Shown here: piece by piece, positions 1 to 6,539 of the stretch | Layout: each line of letters begins with the position of its first letter | How positions within the stretch are numbered: position 1 is the stretch's first letter | Source of the DNA: Bacillota bacterium | GTDB lineage: Bacteria > Bacillota > Dethiobacteria > Dethiobacterales > Dethiobacteraceae | Length of the DNA stretch: 13,497 nt | Reading direction: 5' to 3' | Assembly: GCA_012841735.1 (NCBI GenBank) | Contig: DUUE01000129.1 | Span: 1 to 13,497 of the forward strand | Position numbers and translations under genes: made by a program | Notes under the pieces: generated by a model | Told to the model about the DNA's origin: nothing | Databases searched by the model: none | The model's input: the letters and a program-made list of their open reading frames with translations, nothing else

Positions 1-420
1 AGAAATATTTTTCTCCCTCCCCCCCGTGTCGCAGGCAGCCACCAGGGCGGGCGGCTCCGCCAGTGCCGCCGCTGCCCGTCTAACTTCCTCCTGCGTTGCC
101 GCGTCAAAGAGAACCACCCGGGCTCCCGTCTCCTGCAGGGCGGTGGCAATACCCTCATGTTTCCAGCGTGCATTGAGCAGCACTGCCACCGCGCCCGCCC
201 GCAGGGCGGCAAAATACATGGTTAACGGCGCCTCGCCGTTTCCGCTGCAAATGGCGACATAATCGCCGGCCTTTACCCCCAGCCGCCGCAGTGCACATGC
301 CACGGCGTGCACCCGGCGGTTCCAGTCCCTGTAATTCAGCCTGAAGGCGGGAGTGATGACCGCATCCGCTTCCGGGTAACGGTCTGCCGCCAGTTCCAGG
401 GCGGAAGCCACATTCAGCAT
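1..420 (-). CDS. AMP-forming acyl-CoA synthetase-like protein, N-terminal part (3' end off the window)
   Basis: The 140 visible codons run without a stop to the left edge. They match the N-terminal subdomain of the ANL superfamily (acyl-CoA synthetases and related AMP-forming ligases). The protein opens with MLNVASALELAADRYPEADA. A segment reading LNYRDW, then a helix with RRLGVKAGDYVAI, then the characteristic FAALRAGAVAVLLNARW follow at about residues 25-100. Family members activate a carboxylic acid with ATP and transfer the acyl group to CoA. The adenylate-forming P-loop and the substrate pocket lie beyond the window, so the substrate cannot be named. The ATG at 420 is fixed as the start because an in-frame TGA sits two codons upstream (424-426); a GGTGG stretch gives a modest ribosome site. 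A terminator separates it from the importer operon upstream, so it is probably its own transcription unit. Confidence 0.85.
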   Translation of the reverse strand, partial: MLNVASALELAADRYPEADAVITPAFRLNYRDWNRRVHAVACALRRLGVKAGDYVAICSGNGEAPLTMYFAALRAGAVAVLLNARWKHEGIATALQETGARVVLFDAATQEEVRRAAAALAEPPALVAACDTGGREKNIS

Positions 421-444
421 TTTTCACCACCAGGTGTAATGATT

Positions 445-455
445 TGTTAATAACA
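445..455. promoter_or_regulatory. Short A/T-rich palindrome upstream of the acyl-CoA synthetase gene (possible operator)
   Basis: TGTTAATAACA is a perfect inverted repeat around a central base, 25 bases before the ATG at 420. It lies in an A/T-rich patch (about 440-500) that contrasts with the GC-rich surroundings and probably holds the promoter of the acyl-CoA synthetase gene. I cannot assign clear -35 and -10 boxes. An operator role is a guess from position and symmetry only. Confidence 0.2.
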
Positions 456-493
456 TATGCTTTGCGCCGTAATTCGGTTAGTTTTCATAAAAT

Positions 494-519
494 AAAAAAA
501 GCGGCCGCAACCGCTTTTT
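494..519 (-). terminator. Rho-independent terminator of the peptide importer operon
   Basis: Read on the minus strand, the nine-base arm AAAAAGCGG (511-519) pairs with CCGCTTTTT (496-504) around a six-base loop, and a run of T residues continues past the stem. It lies about 30 bases past the ATPase gene stop. The opposite strand also ends its stem in a T run, so it may act in both directions, although no plus-strand gene is present. Confidence 0.85.
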
Positions 520-525
520 ATGCCT

Positions 526-546
526 GGCGGCAGCCTGCCTGCCGCC
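526..546 (-). other. GC-rich hairpin directly after the importer ATPase stop codon
   Basis: GGCGGCAG (526-533) and CTGCCGCC (539-546) form an eight-base perfect stem with a five-base loop, beginning one base after the TAA at 548-550. It has no T run of its own and stands just before the canonical terminator at 494-519. It may protect the 3' end of the transcript or strengthen termination; that role is inferred. Confidence 0.6.
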
Positions 547-547
547 A

Positions 548-1489
548 TTACTGGAAAGTAAGCAAACATTTAACCGCCCTTTTGGGGCTGATTGTAATGA
601 GCGGGGGGTCTTTTTCCAGGCAGTCCGGCCGCAGGTACGGGCAGCGGCCGGCAAAAACACAGCCCTCCGTTTGCCGTAATGTTTCCTCCGCCAGGACGGG
701 AATGTTCAGCGGTCTGTCCAAGCGGGGCAATGAGGCCAAAAGCAACTGTGTGTAAGGGTGCAGCGGTTCATACATAATGTCGGCTACACTGCCCGTCTCC
801 ACCAGGCAACCGGCGCACATGACCATGACCCTGTCCGCCAGCTGGGCAATAACTCCCAGGTCATGGGAAATGAGGACAAGGGCGGCCTTTTCCCTGTCCA
901 CATAGGCACGCAGCAGCTTCAGGATTTGCGCCTGGACGGTCACATCCAGGGCGGTGGTAGGCTCATCTGCAAGTAAAAGCGGCGGACGGCAGGCAATGGC
1001 GGCCGCCAAAAGCACCCGCTGCTGCAGTCCGCCGGAAAGCTGGTGCGGGTATTGGCGCAGCCTGGCCGCCGCCGGGTTAATCCCCAGGCGGGCAAAAAGC
1101 TTTCTAACCTCTTCCTCCGCTTCCCCGGGCGGCAACTTGCGGTGCAGGCGCAGCGGTTCCGCCACTTGTTTCCCCACCGGCAGGAGCGGGTTCAGGGAAG
1201 ACTGGGGGTCCTGAAAAACCATGCCGATCCGCTTCCCACGCAGTTTCTGCCACAGCTGCTGCCGGGCAAAAGGATACCGCTCTCCCGCGAAAATCATTTC
1301 TCCGCCGGCTGCCGCCCCGGGAGGAAGCAGGCCCGCCACGGCCAGGGCGGTCAAACTTTTCCCGCTGCCCGATTCACCCACCAGTCCCGTCACTTCCCCT
1401 GTTGCCGCCGTAAAAGAAATCCCCCGGACGGCCCACAATATTGTGCGGCCCTGCCGGAAGCCTACCCGCAGGTTCCTCACTTCAAGCAT
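548..1489 (-). CDS. Peptide/nickel-type ABC transporter ATP-binding protein (OppD/DppD family)
   Basis: This 313-residue ATPase would power import of peptides or a similar solute through the two permeases encoded just upstream. All ABC motifs are present: Walker A GESGSGKS (38-45), Q-loop FQDPQSSLNP (92-101), signature LSGGLQQR (151-158), Walker B LLLADEP (171-177) and the switch histidine in SHD (209). The C-terminal OppD-type extension has four cysteines (277, 283, 290, 308), the pattern linked in this family to a [4Fe-4S] cluster. The open frame begins further upstream, but the ATG at 1489 is the likely start: it follows GGGGAGGAG closely and the protein then begins MLEVRNL as relatives do. 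It overlaps the end of the oppC-like gene by 8 bases (ATGCTTGA), implying translational coupling. It is the last gene of the operon; no second ATPase follows. Confidence 0.93.
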   Translation of the reverse strand: MLEVRNLRVGFRQGRTILWAVRGISFTAATGEVTGLVGESGSGKSLTALAVAGLLPPGAAAGGEMIFAGERYPFARQQLWQKLRGKRIGMVFQDPQSSLNPLLPVGKQVAEPLRLHRKLPPGEAEEEVRKLFARLGINPAAARLRQYPHQLSGGLQQRVLLAAAIACRPPLLLADEPTTALDVTVQAQILKLLRAYVDREKAALVLISHDLGVIAQLADRVMVMCAGCLVETGSVADIMYEPLHPYTQLLLASLPRLDRPLNIPVLAEETLRQTEGCVFAGRCPYLRPDCLEKDPPLITISPKRAVKCLLTFQ

Positions 1490-2315
1490 TGCGTCTCCTC
1501 CCCGTGGCCGCAGAAAGCCCAAGCCGCCTACGCAGACCTTCCCCGGTCAGATGAAAGGCAAAAACGGCAAGAAAAATGAACAGTCCGGGGAATGTGGCAT
1601 ACCACCAGGCGTAACGCAAATAAAGCTGCGCATCACGCAGCATATTGCCCCAGGTGGGGGTGGGCGGCTGGACGCCCAGTCCGAAAAAACCCAGGCCCGC
1701 TTCCGTCATGATGGCGTGAGGTACGGCCAGGGTCGCGGCCACCAGGACGGGGCCGAGGGCGTTGGGGAGCAGATGGCGCCGCATGATGCGGCCGCCTCCG
1801 GCCCCCAGCATCCGGGCGGAGGCAACAAACTCGCTTTGCCTCAGCCGCAGTATTTCGCTGCGCACCAGGCGTGCCACACCCGGCCATCCCGTCCCCCCGA
1901 TTACCAGAATGACCAGCCACAGGGCGGGTTCAAAAAGGGCCACCAGCGTCAGGACTAAAAGCAGGGAGGGGAAAACGAGGACAATATCCGTCAGGCGCAT
2001 CAGCAGAACGTCAGTCAGGCCGCCGTAATAACCGGCCGCAGCTCCTGCCAGAATCCCGATACCGACGGAAAGGAGCATGGATAGTGCACCGACAGCCAGC
2101 GAAATGCGTCCCCCGTAAAGAACGCGGCTGAAAATGTCCCGGCCCAGACGGTCCGTGCCAAAATAATGCTCCCGGCTCGGTCCTTCCAGCCAGTGGGCCG
2201 TATCAGTCTGTTGCGGGTCATGGGTGGCCAGGACGGGGGCAAGAAGCGCAAGCAGGCACAGGCCGGCAACCAGGGCCAGACCAACCGCCATTTCTCTCCT
2301 TCCTTCTTTCTGCAC
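1482..2315 (-). CDS. Peptide/nickel-type ABC transporter permease (OppC/DppC family)
   Basis: This 277-residue inner-membrane permease is the second channel subunit of the importer. It shows the family layout: a basic N terminus, a first membrane helix (about residues 10-28), the conserved HYFGTDRLGRDIFSRVLYG (about 51-69), further helices, and the EAA-type ATPase-contact loop around SARMLGAGGGRIMRRHLLPN, followed by GLGFFGLGVQPPTPTWGNML. The start is taken as the GTG at 2315, because the TAAGGAGGG at the end of the oppB-like gene serves as its ribosome site at a reasonable distance and the basic MQKEGRRE stretch fits the cytoplasmic N terminus. An ATG at 2291 after AAGGAG is a possible alternative that would remove eight residues. 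It lies 16 bases after the preceding permease gene and overlaps the ATPase gene start. Confidence 0.92.
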   Translation of the reverse strand: MQKEGRREMAVGLALVAGLCLLALLAPVLATHDPQQTDTAHWLEGPSREHYFGTDRLGRDIFSRVLYGGRISLAVGALSMLLSVGIGILAGAAAGYYGGLTDVLLMRLTDIVLVFPSLLLVLTLVALFEPALWLVILVIGGTGWPGVARLVRSEILRLRQSEFVASARMLGAGGGRIMRRHLLPNALGPVLVAATLAVPHAIMTEAGLGFFGLGVQPPTPTWGNMLRDAQLYLRYAWWYATFPGLFIFLAVFAFHLTGEGLRRRLGLSAATGRRRNA

Positions 2316-2331
2316 CGCGTACCTTCCCTCC

Positions 2332-3279
2332 TTACATTCCCGCCCGCAGGCGCGGGTCTATCAGCAGGTAGAGAATATCCGCCAGGAAATTGGCGGCCGC
2401 CACCAGCGTCCCCGTATACATATTGACTGTCATAATCACCGGGTAGTCACGCGCCAGCATGGAAGTGACAATGAAACGTCCCAGGCCGGGCCAGCCGAAG
2501 ACCTGTTCGGCCACCATGGCCCCCGTAAAAAGCATGGGCAGGGAGAGGGCGGCAACAGTCACAATGGGCAGGGCCGCATTGGGCAGGACATGCAGAAAAA
2601 GGAGCTGCCTGTCCGTCAGTCCCCGTGACCTGGCGGCACGGACATAGTCCTGCGCCAGCACGGCCAGGACGGCCCCCCGGACATGGCGCACATAATGGGC
2701 AAAACTGCCAAAAACCATGACACACAGCGGCAGGACCATATGCTGCAGGATATCCGGGACACTCCCGTCCCCGGGAGTGCGCATGCCCACCGCGGGAAAG
2801 AACGGGTAGCGGTAAGCAAAAAGTAAAATGAGGACGATGCCCAGCCAGAAACCCGGCAGGGAGATTCCCCCGAGAGACAACAGGTTGACCGCCCGGTCGA
2901 TAAACGACCCCTGGTAACGGGCCGCATAGGTGCCCGCCACCACGGCCAAAAGCAGGGCAAGGACAAAAGCGGTCAGGGTCAAAAGCAGGGTGGAAGGCAG
3001 CCTTTCACCTATCAGTTCCAAAACAGGCCGGTTGTAGAGGAGCGATTCACCGAAATCTCCCCGCAGTACCCTGCTCAACCATGCCACATACTGGGCGGGC
3101 AGCGGTCCGTCCAGCTGCCGAAGCTGCAGCCAGCGCTCCACGGCGGTGGGGTCCAGGCGCAGTTCGGGATTGGCCTGCAGCGGGTGGCCGGGAGCCAGGT
3201 GCATGGTCAGAAAGGTAACCAGGGAAACACCGAAAAGCACAAAAACTGTCTGTGACAGCCGGCGCAGGATTTCCCGCAT
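2332..3279 (-). CDS. Peptide/nickel-type ABC transporter permease (OppB/DppB family)
   Basis: This 315-residue protein is the first permease of the importer. It begins MREILRRLSQTVFVLFGVSLVTFL, the usual OppB amphipathic start and first helix, followed by a large external loop (about residues 30-95) with YVAWLSRVLRGDFGESL. Further membrane helices follow, then the EAA loop AARSRGLTDRQLLFLHVLPN, and the C-terminal family signature RDYPVIMT and LLIDPRLRAG. The ATG at 3279 is chosen over an upstream in-frame codon: it follows GGGGAGGGGG at a good distance and shares one base with the stop of the binding-protein gene (TGATG), a typical coupled arrangement. Whether the transported solute is a peptide, nickel chelate or another small molecule cannot be told from the permease. 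Confidence 0.93.
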   Translation of the reverse strand: MREILRRLSQTVFVLFGVSLVTFLTMHLAPGHPLQANPELRLDPTAVERWLQLRQLDGPLPAQYVAWLSRVLRGDFGESLLYNRPVLELIGERLPSTLLLTLTAFVLALLLAVVAGTYAARYQGSFIDRAVNLLSLGGISLPGFWLGIVLILLFAYRYPFFPAVGMRTPGDGSVPDILQHMVLPLCVMVFGSFAHYVRHVRGAVLAVLAQDYVRAARSRGLTDRQLLFLHVLPNAALPIVTVAALSLPMLFTGAMVAEQVFGWPGLGRFIVTSMLARDYPVIMTVNMYTGTLVAAANFLADILYLLIDPRLRAGM

Positions 3280-4877
3280 CACTCTTCCCCCTCCCCGGCA
3301 AGTTTCCATTCATGCACATTGTAAAACAGGTTTTCCGGGTGGGGAATAAAACCGTCCAGCCCGGCAGTGGCCGCATGTACCGCCCGGCGCGCATACAGCC
3401 AGATGGCGGGAACATCCTCCACGAGCAGCCGCTGTGCCTCCCGGTACAGCCGGGTGCGCTCCGCCACAGATTCCTCCGCCGCCGCCGCTTCCAGCAGGGC
3501 GTCAACCTGTTCGTTGCTGTAGCCGTATGTATTGCCCGGGCCGGCAGAATGCCAGTGGTAAGAAAGATCCGGATCGGCCTCCACGCCGCGGCCCAGAATG
3601 GCAAGGTCAAAATCACCTGCAGTAATGGCTGCCAGAAAAGCTTCCCATTCCAGCAGTGACACCCGGATGTCAATGCCGATTTTTGCCGCCTGTTCCTTAA
3701 ACACAAGCGACACATTTTCCCGTACCGGATTGCCTGCATTAAAAATAAGGCGCAGTCTGGCCTGCGTGTAACCGGCCTCCACCAGCAGCCGGCGCGCCTC
3801 AGCCAGGTCCACTGTTTCTTTTTCCAGAGCAGGGTCATAGGCAAAATGCAGCGGCAGCAGCGGCCCGTACAGCGGGTCGGCAAAACCCAGGAGAATATTG
3901 TCCACCACTGCTTTTCTGTCCAGCAGCATGGCAAGGGCCGATCTGACACGTTTGTCGCTCACGGGAGAATCCGCTTTCTTGGTGTTAATGGCAATATAGT
4001 CGTATACCAGGCGGGGATTGCTATAGACTTTCAGATCCGGGTTTTCCCTGAGGGCGGCCACATCCTCAACCTTGACCGCCGTGGGCACCAGATCCAGCTT
4101 GCCGGCCAGCAGTTCAATCATTTGTGTTTCCGCATTGGGGATAAAACGGTAGTACAGATTGTCCAGGGCAGGTTTACCCAGGAAATAGTCTGGGTTTGCC
4201 CTGGCATGCACATACTCGTCCCGCTTCCATTCAGCCAAAAGATAGGGGCCGGAAGAGACAGGACGGTGCAGGGAAAACTCGTGGCTCTCCAGGTCCCGGA
4301 TATTTACTTCCGCCAGAAGTCCCGCCGGGAGAGGCGCAAAGGTAAGCAGGGATAAAAAAGGAGCATAAGGCTCTTTTAATGTTACCGCCAGTGTTTTTTC
4401 GTCAAGCACCCTGATCCCGGCAATGGCGCCGTCAGCCAGTCCGGAAGCGTGTCCCGCCTTATATTCGGCGGCACCCAGGACATAGCGCAGCGGCAGATAA
4501 AGCAGGCCTGTATAATCGGGATGTGCAATCACGCGCAGGGTAAAGGCCACGTCCTCCGCCGTAATGGGCGTGCCGTCGGACCAGACGGCTTCCGGGTGGA
4601 GCGTAAAAAGGTAAGTCAGTTTTTCCCTGTCATATTCCCAGGCAGTGATCAGGCGCGGCCGGGGCGTGAGCGTCTGCGGATCAGTGACCAGCAATGTGGT
4701 ATGCAGCAGGGCGGCCACTTCCGCAGAGGCGGAATCACGCACAAATACCGGGTTCAGTGTCAGCGGCCCGGTCAAAGCGGCCACATGAAAATGCAGTTCC
4801 GGATTCTCCTGTTGCTGTTTTTGGCAGCCGCTCACCAGGAGCAGACAGGTAAGGAAAAAAAAGAGCAGGCGTCGCAT
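3279..4877 (-). CDS. Extracellular solute-binding lipoprotein of a peptide-type ABC importer (SBP family 5, OppA/DppA)
   Basis: The 532-residue product is a membrane-anchored receptor that would capture the solute outside the cell and deliver it to the permeases. It starts with a basic residue pair and a hydrophobic signal segment ending in the lipobox LVSGC, so the lipidated cysteine is residue 18. The family 5 signature follows in the mature part (LFTLHPEAVWSDGTPITAED), with later family features such as SSGPYLLAEW and VRSALAMLLDRKAVVDN. The length is typical. The open frame extends upstream, but ATG 4877 is the start: it follows GGAAGGGGAGGATT and the preceding frame would put 31 extra residues before the signal peptide. 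It is the first gene of the importer operon. The ligand is not evident from sequence. Confidence 0.93.
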   Translation of the reverse strand: MRRLLFFFLTCLLLVSGCQKQQQENPELHFHVAALTGPLTLNPVFVRDSASAEVAALLHTTLLVTDPQTLTPRPRLITAWEYDREKLTYLFTLHPEAVWSDGTPITAEDVAFTLRVIAHPDYTGLLYLPLRYVLGAAEYKAGHASGLADGAIAGIRVLDEKTLAVTLKEPYAPFLSLLTFAPLPAGLLAEVNIRDLESHEFSLHRPVSSGPYLLAEWKRDEYVHARANPDYFLGKPALDNLYYRFIPNAETQMIELLAGKLDLVPTAVKVEDVAALRENPDLKVYSNPRLVYDYIAINTKKADSPVSDKRVRSALAMLLDRKAVVDNILLGFADPLYGPLLPLHFAYDPALEKETVDLAEARRLLVEAGYTQARLRLIFNAGNPVRENVSLVFKEQAAKIGIDIRVSLLEWEAFLAAITAGDFDLAILGRGVEADPDLSYHWHSAGPGNTYGYSNEQVDALLEAAAAEESVAERTRLYREAQRLLVEDVPAIWLYARRAVHAATAGLDGFIPHPENLFYNVHEWKLAGEGEE

Positions 4878-4929
4878 AATCCTCCCCTTCCGCGGCAGGC
4901 AACAAACAGCCGGCCGCATCCTACTACAC

Positions 4930-4935
4930 ACTATA
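4930..4935 (-). promoter_or_regulatory. Possible -10 box for the peptide importer operon
   Basis: On the minus strand TATAGT occurs 53 bases upstream of the binding-protein ATG. The matching -35 region (about 4952-4959) is only T-rich and overlaps the tail of the ytaF terminator, so the assignment is weak. Some promoter is expected here because a terminator separates this operon from ytaF. Confidence 0.22.
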
Positions 4936-4950
4936 TGTACAGGCTGTGGT

Positions 4951-4978
4951 AAAAAGAACAGAGACGGCAAAAGCCGTC
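4951..4978 (-). terminator. Rho-independent terminator after ytaF
   Basis: GACGGC (4963-4968) and GCCGTC (4973-4978) form a six-base stem with a four-base loop. On the minus strand the stem is followed by a T-rich tail (TCTGTTCTTTTT, 4951-4962). It lies about 35 bases beyond the ytaF stop and marks the end of the polA-mutM-ytaF unit. The tail is interrupted, so termination may be partial. Confidence 0.65.
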
Positions 4979-5011
4979 CCCGCGTCTTCGTCCATAATAT
5001 TCTCTTTTGTC

Positions 5012-5632
5012 TTAACTGAAAACACGTGTAATGCCGATAAGTACCAGGACCGCCCCGGCAAGAACGGTCGCCTTCTCTCCGCTTATCCTGCGCGCATACT
5101 GCCTGCCTGCAACAAGACCGGCGACCAGCAGAACAAATTTGGCGGACCCCACCGCCGCCGCCACTGCCAACGGGGGAAATCCCATCAGAGCGGCACCGAA
5201 GCCGCTGCCAAAGGCGTCCATGGCCAGGGCAACCCCCAAAAAGATTGCTTCCCGGCCGGAAATAATCCCGGAACGGTCAAAATCCGCCCGGGAAGGTTCA
5301 CGCAGTATTTCCGCCAGGAAGCGGAAGTTTTTTTCTCCCCTGCCGCACTCGCTTCCGCCTTCCTTCCTCTCACGCAGTGTCTGGCTGGCAAGAAGCAGCC
5401 CGCAGGCAATCAGCATGACACCGCCCAGGTAAGATGCCGCTTCCCCGCTCACAAAGCGCACCAGGCTGCTCCCTGCCGTCATGGAGACATATACTGAGAC
5501 CGCCGATGAGAAGCAGACAATCAGCACAGAAGCAAAAGGCAGGCGTACTTTGCGCAGGCCGCAGGTAAAACCGACACTGAAACCGTCCACTGATACCGCG
5601 AGCCCCAGAAGGATAATGGATATTGTCTGCAT
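5012..5632 (-). CDS. ytaF: Sporulation membrane protein, MntP-like (YtaF family)
   Basis: This 206-residue polytopic membrane protein belongs to the YtaF branch of the MntP-like cation efflux fold. The two halves are internally similar: AVSVDGFSVGF (13-22) in the first helix recurs as ALAMDAFGSGF (135-145) in the second half, each with an intramembrane aspartate (D16, D139). Between them lies a charged cytoplasmic loop (about 84-125) with AEILREPSRADFDRSG, which is characteristic of YtaF rather than MntP. YtaF is known as a sporulation membrane protein in Bacillus; a manganese transport role is only inferred from the fold. The ATG at 5632 follows AAGGGGGAAG. Its place directly after polA and mutM matches the Bacillus polA-mutM-ytaF order and supports the name. 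The coaE gene that follows there is not present here. Confidence 0.9.
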   Translation of the reverse strand: MQTISIILLGLAVSVDGFSVGFTCGLRKVRLPFASVLIVCFSSAVSVYVSMTAGSSLVRFVSGEAASYLGGVMLIACGLLLASQTLRERKEGGSECGRGEKNFRFLAEILREPSRADFDRSGIISGREAIFLGVALAMDAFGSGFGAALMGFPPLAVAAAVGSAKFVLLVAGLVAGRQYARRISGEKATVLAGAVLVLIGITRVFS

Positions 5633-5701
5633 TCAGCTTCCCCCTTACTGCGAATACTTCATAGTATGGCAGGAAGCGCAAATGGTGCAGACGGTCTCTC
5701 G

Positions 5702-6526
5702 TCAGTGCTGGCAGTGGGGGCAGAAATGGGTTCCCCTGCCCCCCACCACTGTTCTCATGATGGTATGGCCGCAGTTGGTGCAGGCTTTGCCGCTGCGCCG
5801 GTAAACACGCAGATGCTCCCGGAAACCGCCCTCTCGGCCGGTCGCATCCCGGTAATCGCTCATGGTCGTGCCCCGGTAAAAAACAGCCTCCCGCAGCACG
5901 TCGCAGACGGACTGCTGCAGTGCGGCAATTTCGTTTGCACCCAGGGAGGCTGCAGGCCGGTCGGGCCGGATCCCCGCCCTGTGCAGCGCTTCATCGGCAT
6001 AAATATTGCCCAGCCCGGCCACCACCTGCTGGTTCAGGAGCAGTGCCTTAATGCTGGTTTTGCGCCGGCGGGCCTGTTCCTGCAGGTAGCCGGCGGTAAA
6101 GCCGGCGGACAGCGGTTCCGGTCCCAGGGTATGCAGGCCGTGGATTTCACAGAATCGTTCCGGTGTCACCCAGTAAAGCGTGCCGAATTTGCGCACATCA
6201 TGGAAGGCAAGCACGGAACCGTCACAAAAGTGAAAAAGCACATGTGTATGCTTGTCCCACTCCTGCGGTGCGGGAAAATAAAGCAGCCTGCCTGTCATCC
6301 GCAGGTGGACCACCAGGACTGTCCCGCAGGCAAAAAAAATTTGCAGATACTTGCCGCGTCTTTTGATTGCCGCGACCGTCCGTCCCGGCAGTTTTTCCTC
6401 AAGTTCCGCCGCCGTGGGGATTTTAACCGCCTGCGGGTAGCGCACTTCCACGACAGCCACTTTCTTCCCCGGCAGGACGCGTTCCAGGCCGCTGCGAATT
6501 GTTTCTACTTCCGGCAGTTCAGGCAT
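5702..6526 (-). CDS. mutM: Formamidopyrimidine-DNA glycosylase (MutM/Fpg)
   Basis: This 274-residue bifunctional repair enzyme removes oxidised purines such as 8-oxoguanine and nicks the abasic site. The N terminus MPELPEVETI supplies the catalytic proline (exposed after Met removal) and glutamate 3. The conserved lysine is in KRRGKY (K59), and HLRMTG lies at 74-79. The helix-two-turn-helix region carries GLGNIYADEAL. The C-terminal zinc finger has C249, C252, C269 and C272, with the DNA-contacting arginine in GRGTHFC (R264). All hallmark residues are present, so activity is expected. The gene begins 13 bases after the polA stop, with an AGGGTAGGA ribosome site, and is surely co-transcribed with polA, which fills repair gaps. 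The reading frame after its TGA stays open for 18 more codons with three cysteines; see findings. Confidence 0.97.
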   Translation of the reverse strand: MPELPEVETIRSGLERVLPGKKVAVVEVRYPQAVKIPTAAELEEKLPGRTVAAIKRRGKYLQIFFACGTVLVVHLRMTGRLLYFPAPQEWDKHTHVLFHFCDGSVLAFHDVRKFGTLYWVTPERFCEIHGLHTLGPEPLSAGFTAGYLQEQARRRKTSIKALLLNQQVVAGLGNIYADEALHRAGIRPDRPAASLGANEIAALQQSVCDVLREAVFYRGTTMSDYRDATGREGGFREHLRVYRRSGKACTNCGHTIMRTVVGGRGTHFCPHCQH

Positions 6527-6539
6527 CTTGTTCCTACCC

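Noticed and set aside
155..430. Minus-strand open frame starting at a GTG at 430
   Set aside because: It is out of frame with the 140-codon acyl-CoA synthetase reading, which has clear family motifs, and its own sequence is low-complexity Gly/Arg.
3047..3949. 300-codon minus-strand frame inside the binding-protein gene
   Set aside because: Its Trp/Cys/Arg-rich product is the alternate frame of the binding-protein and OppB genes and shows no domain.
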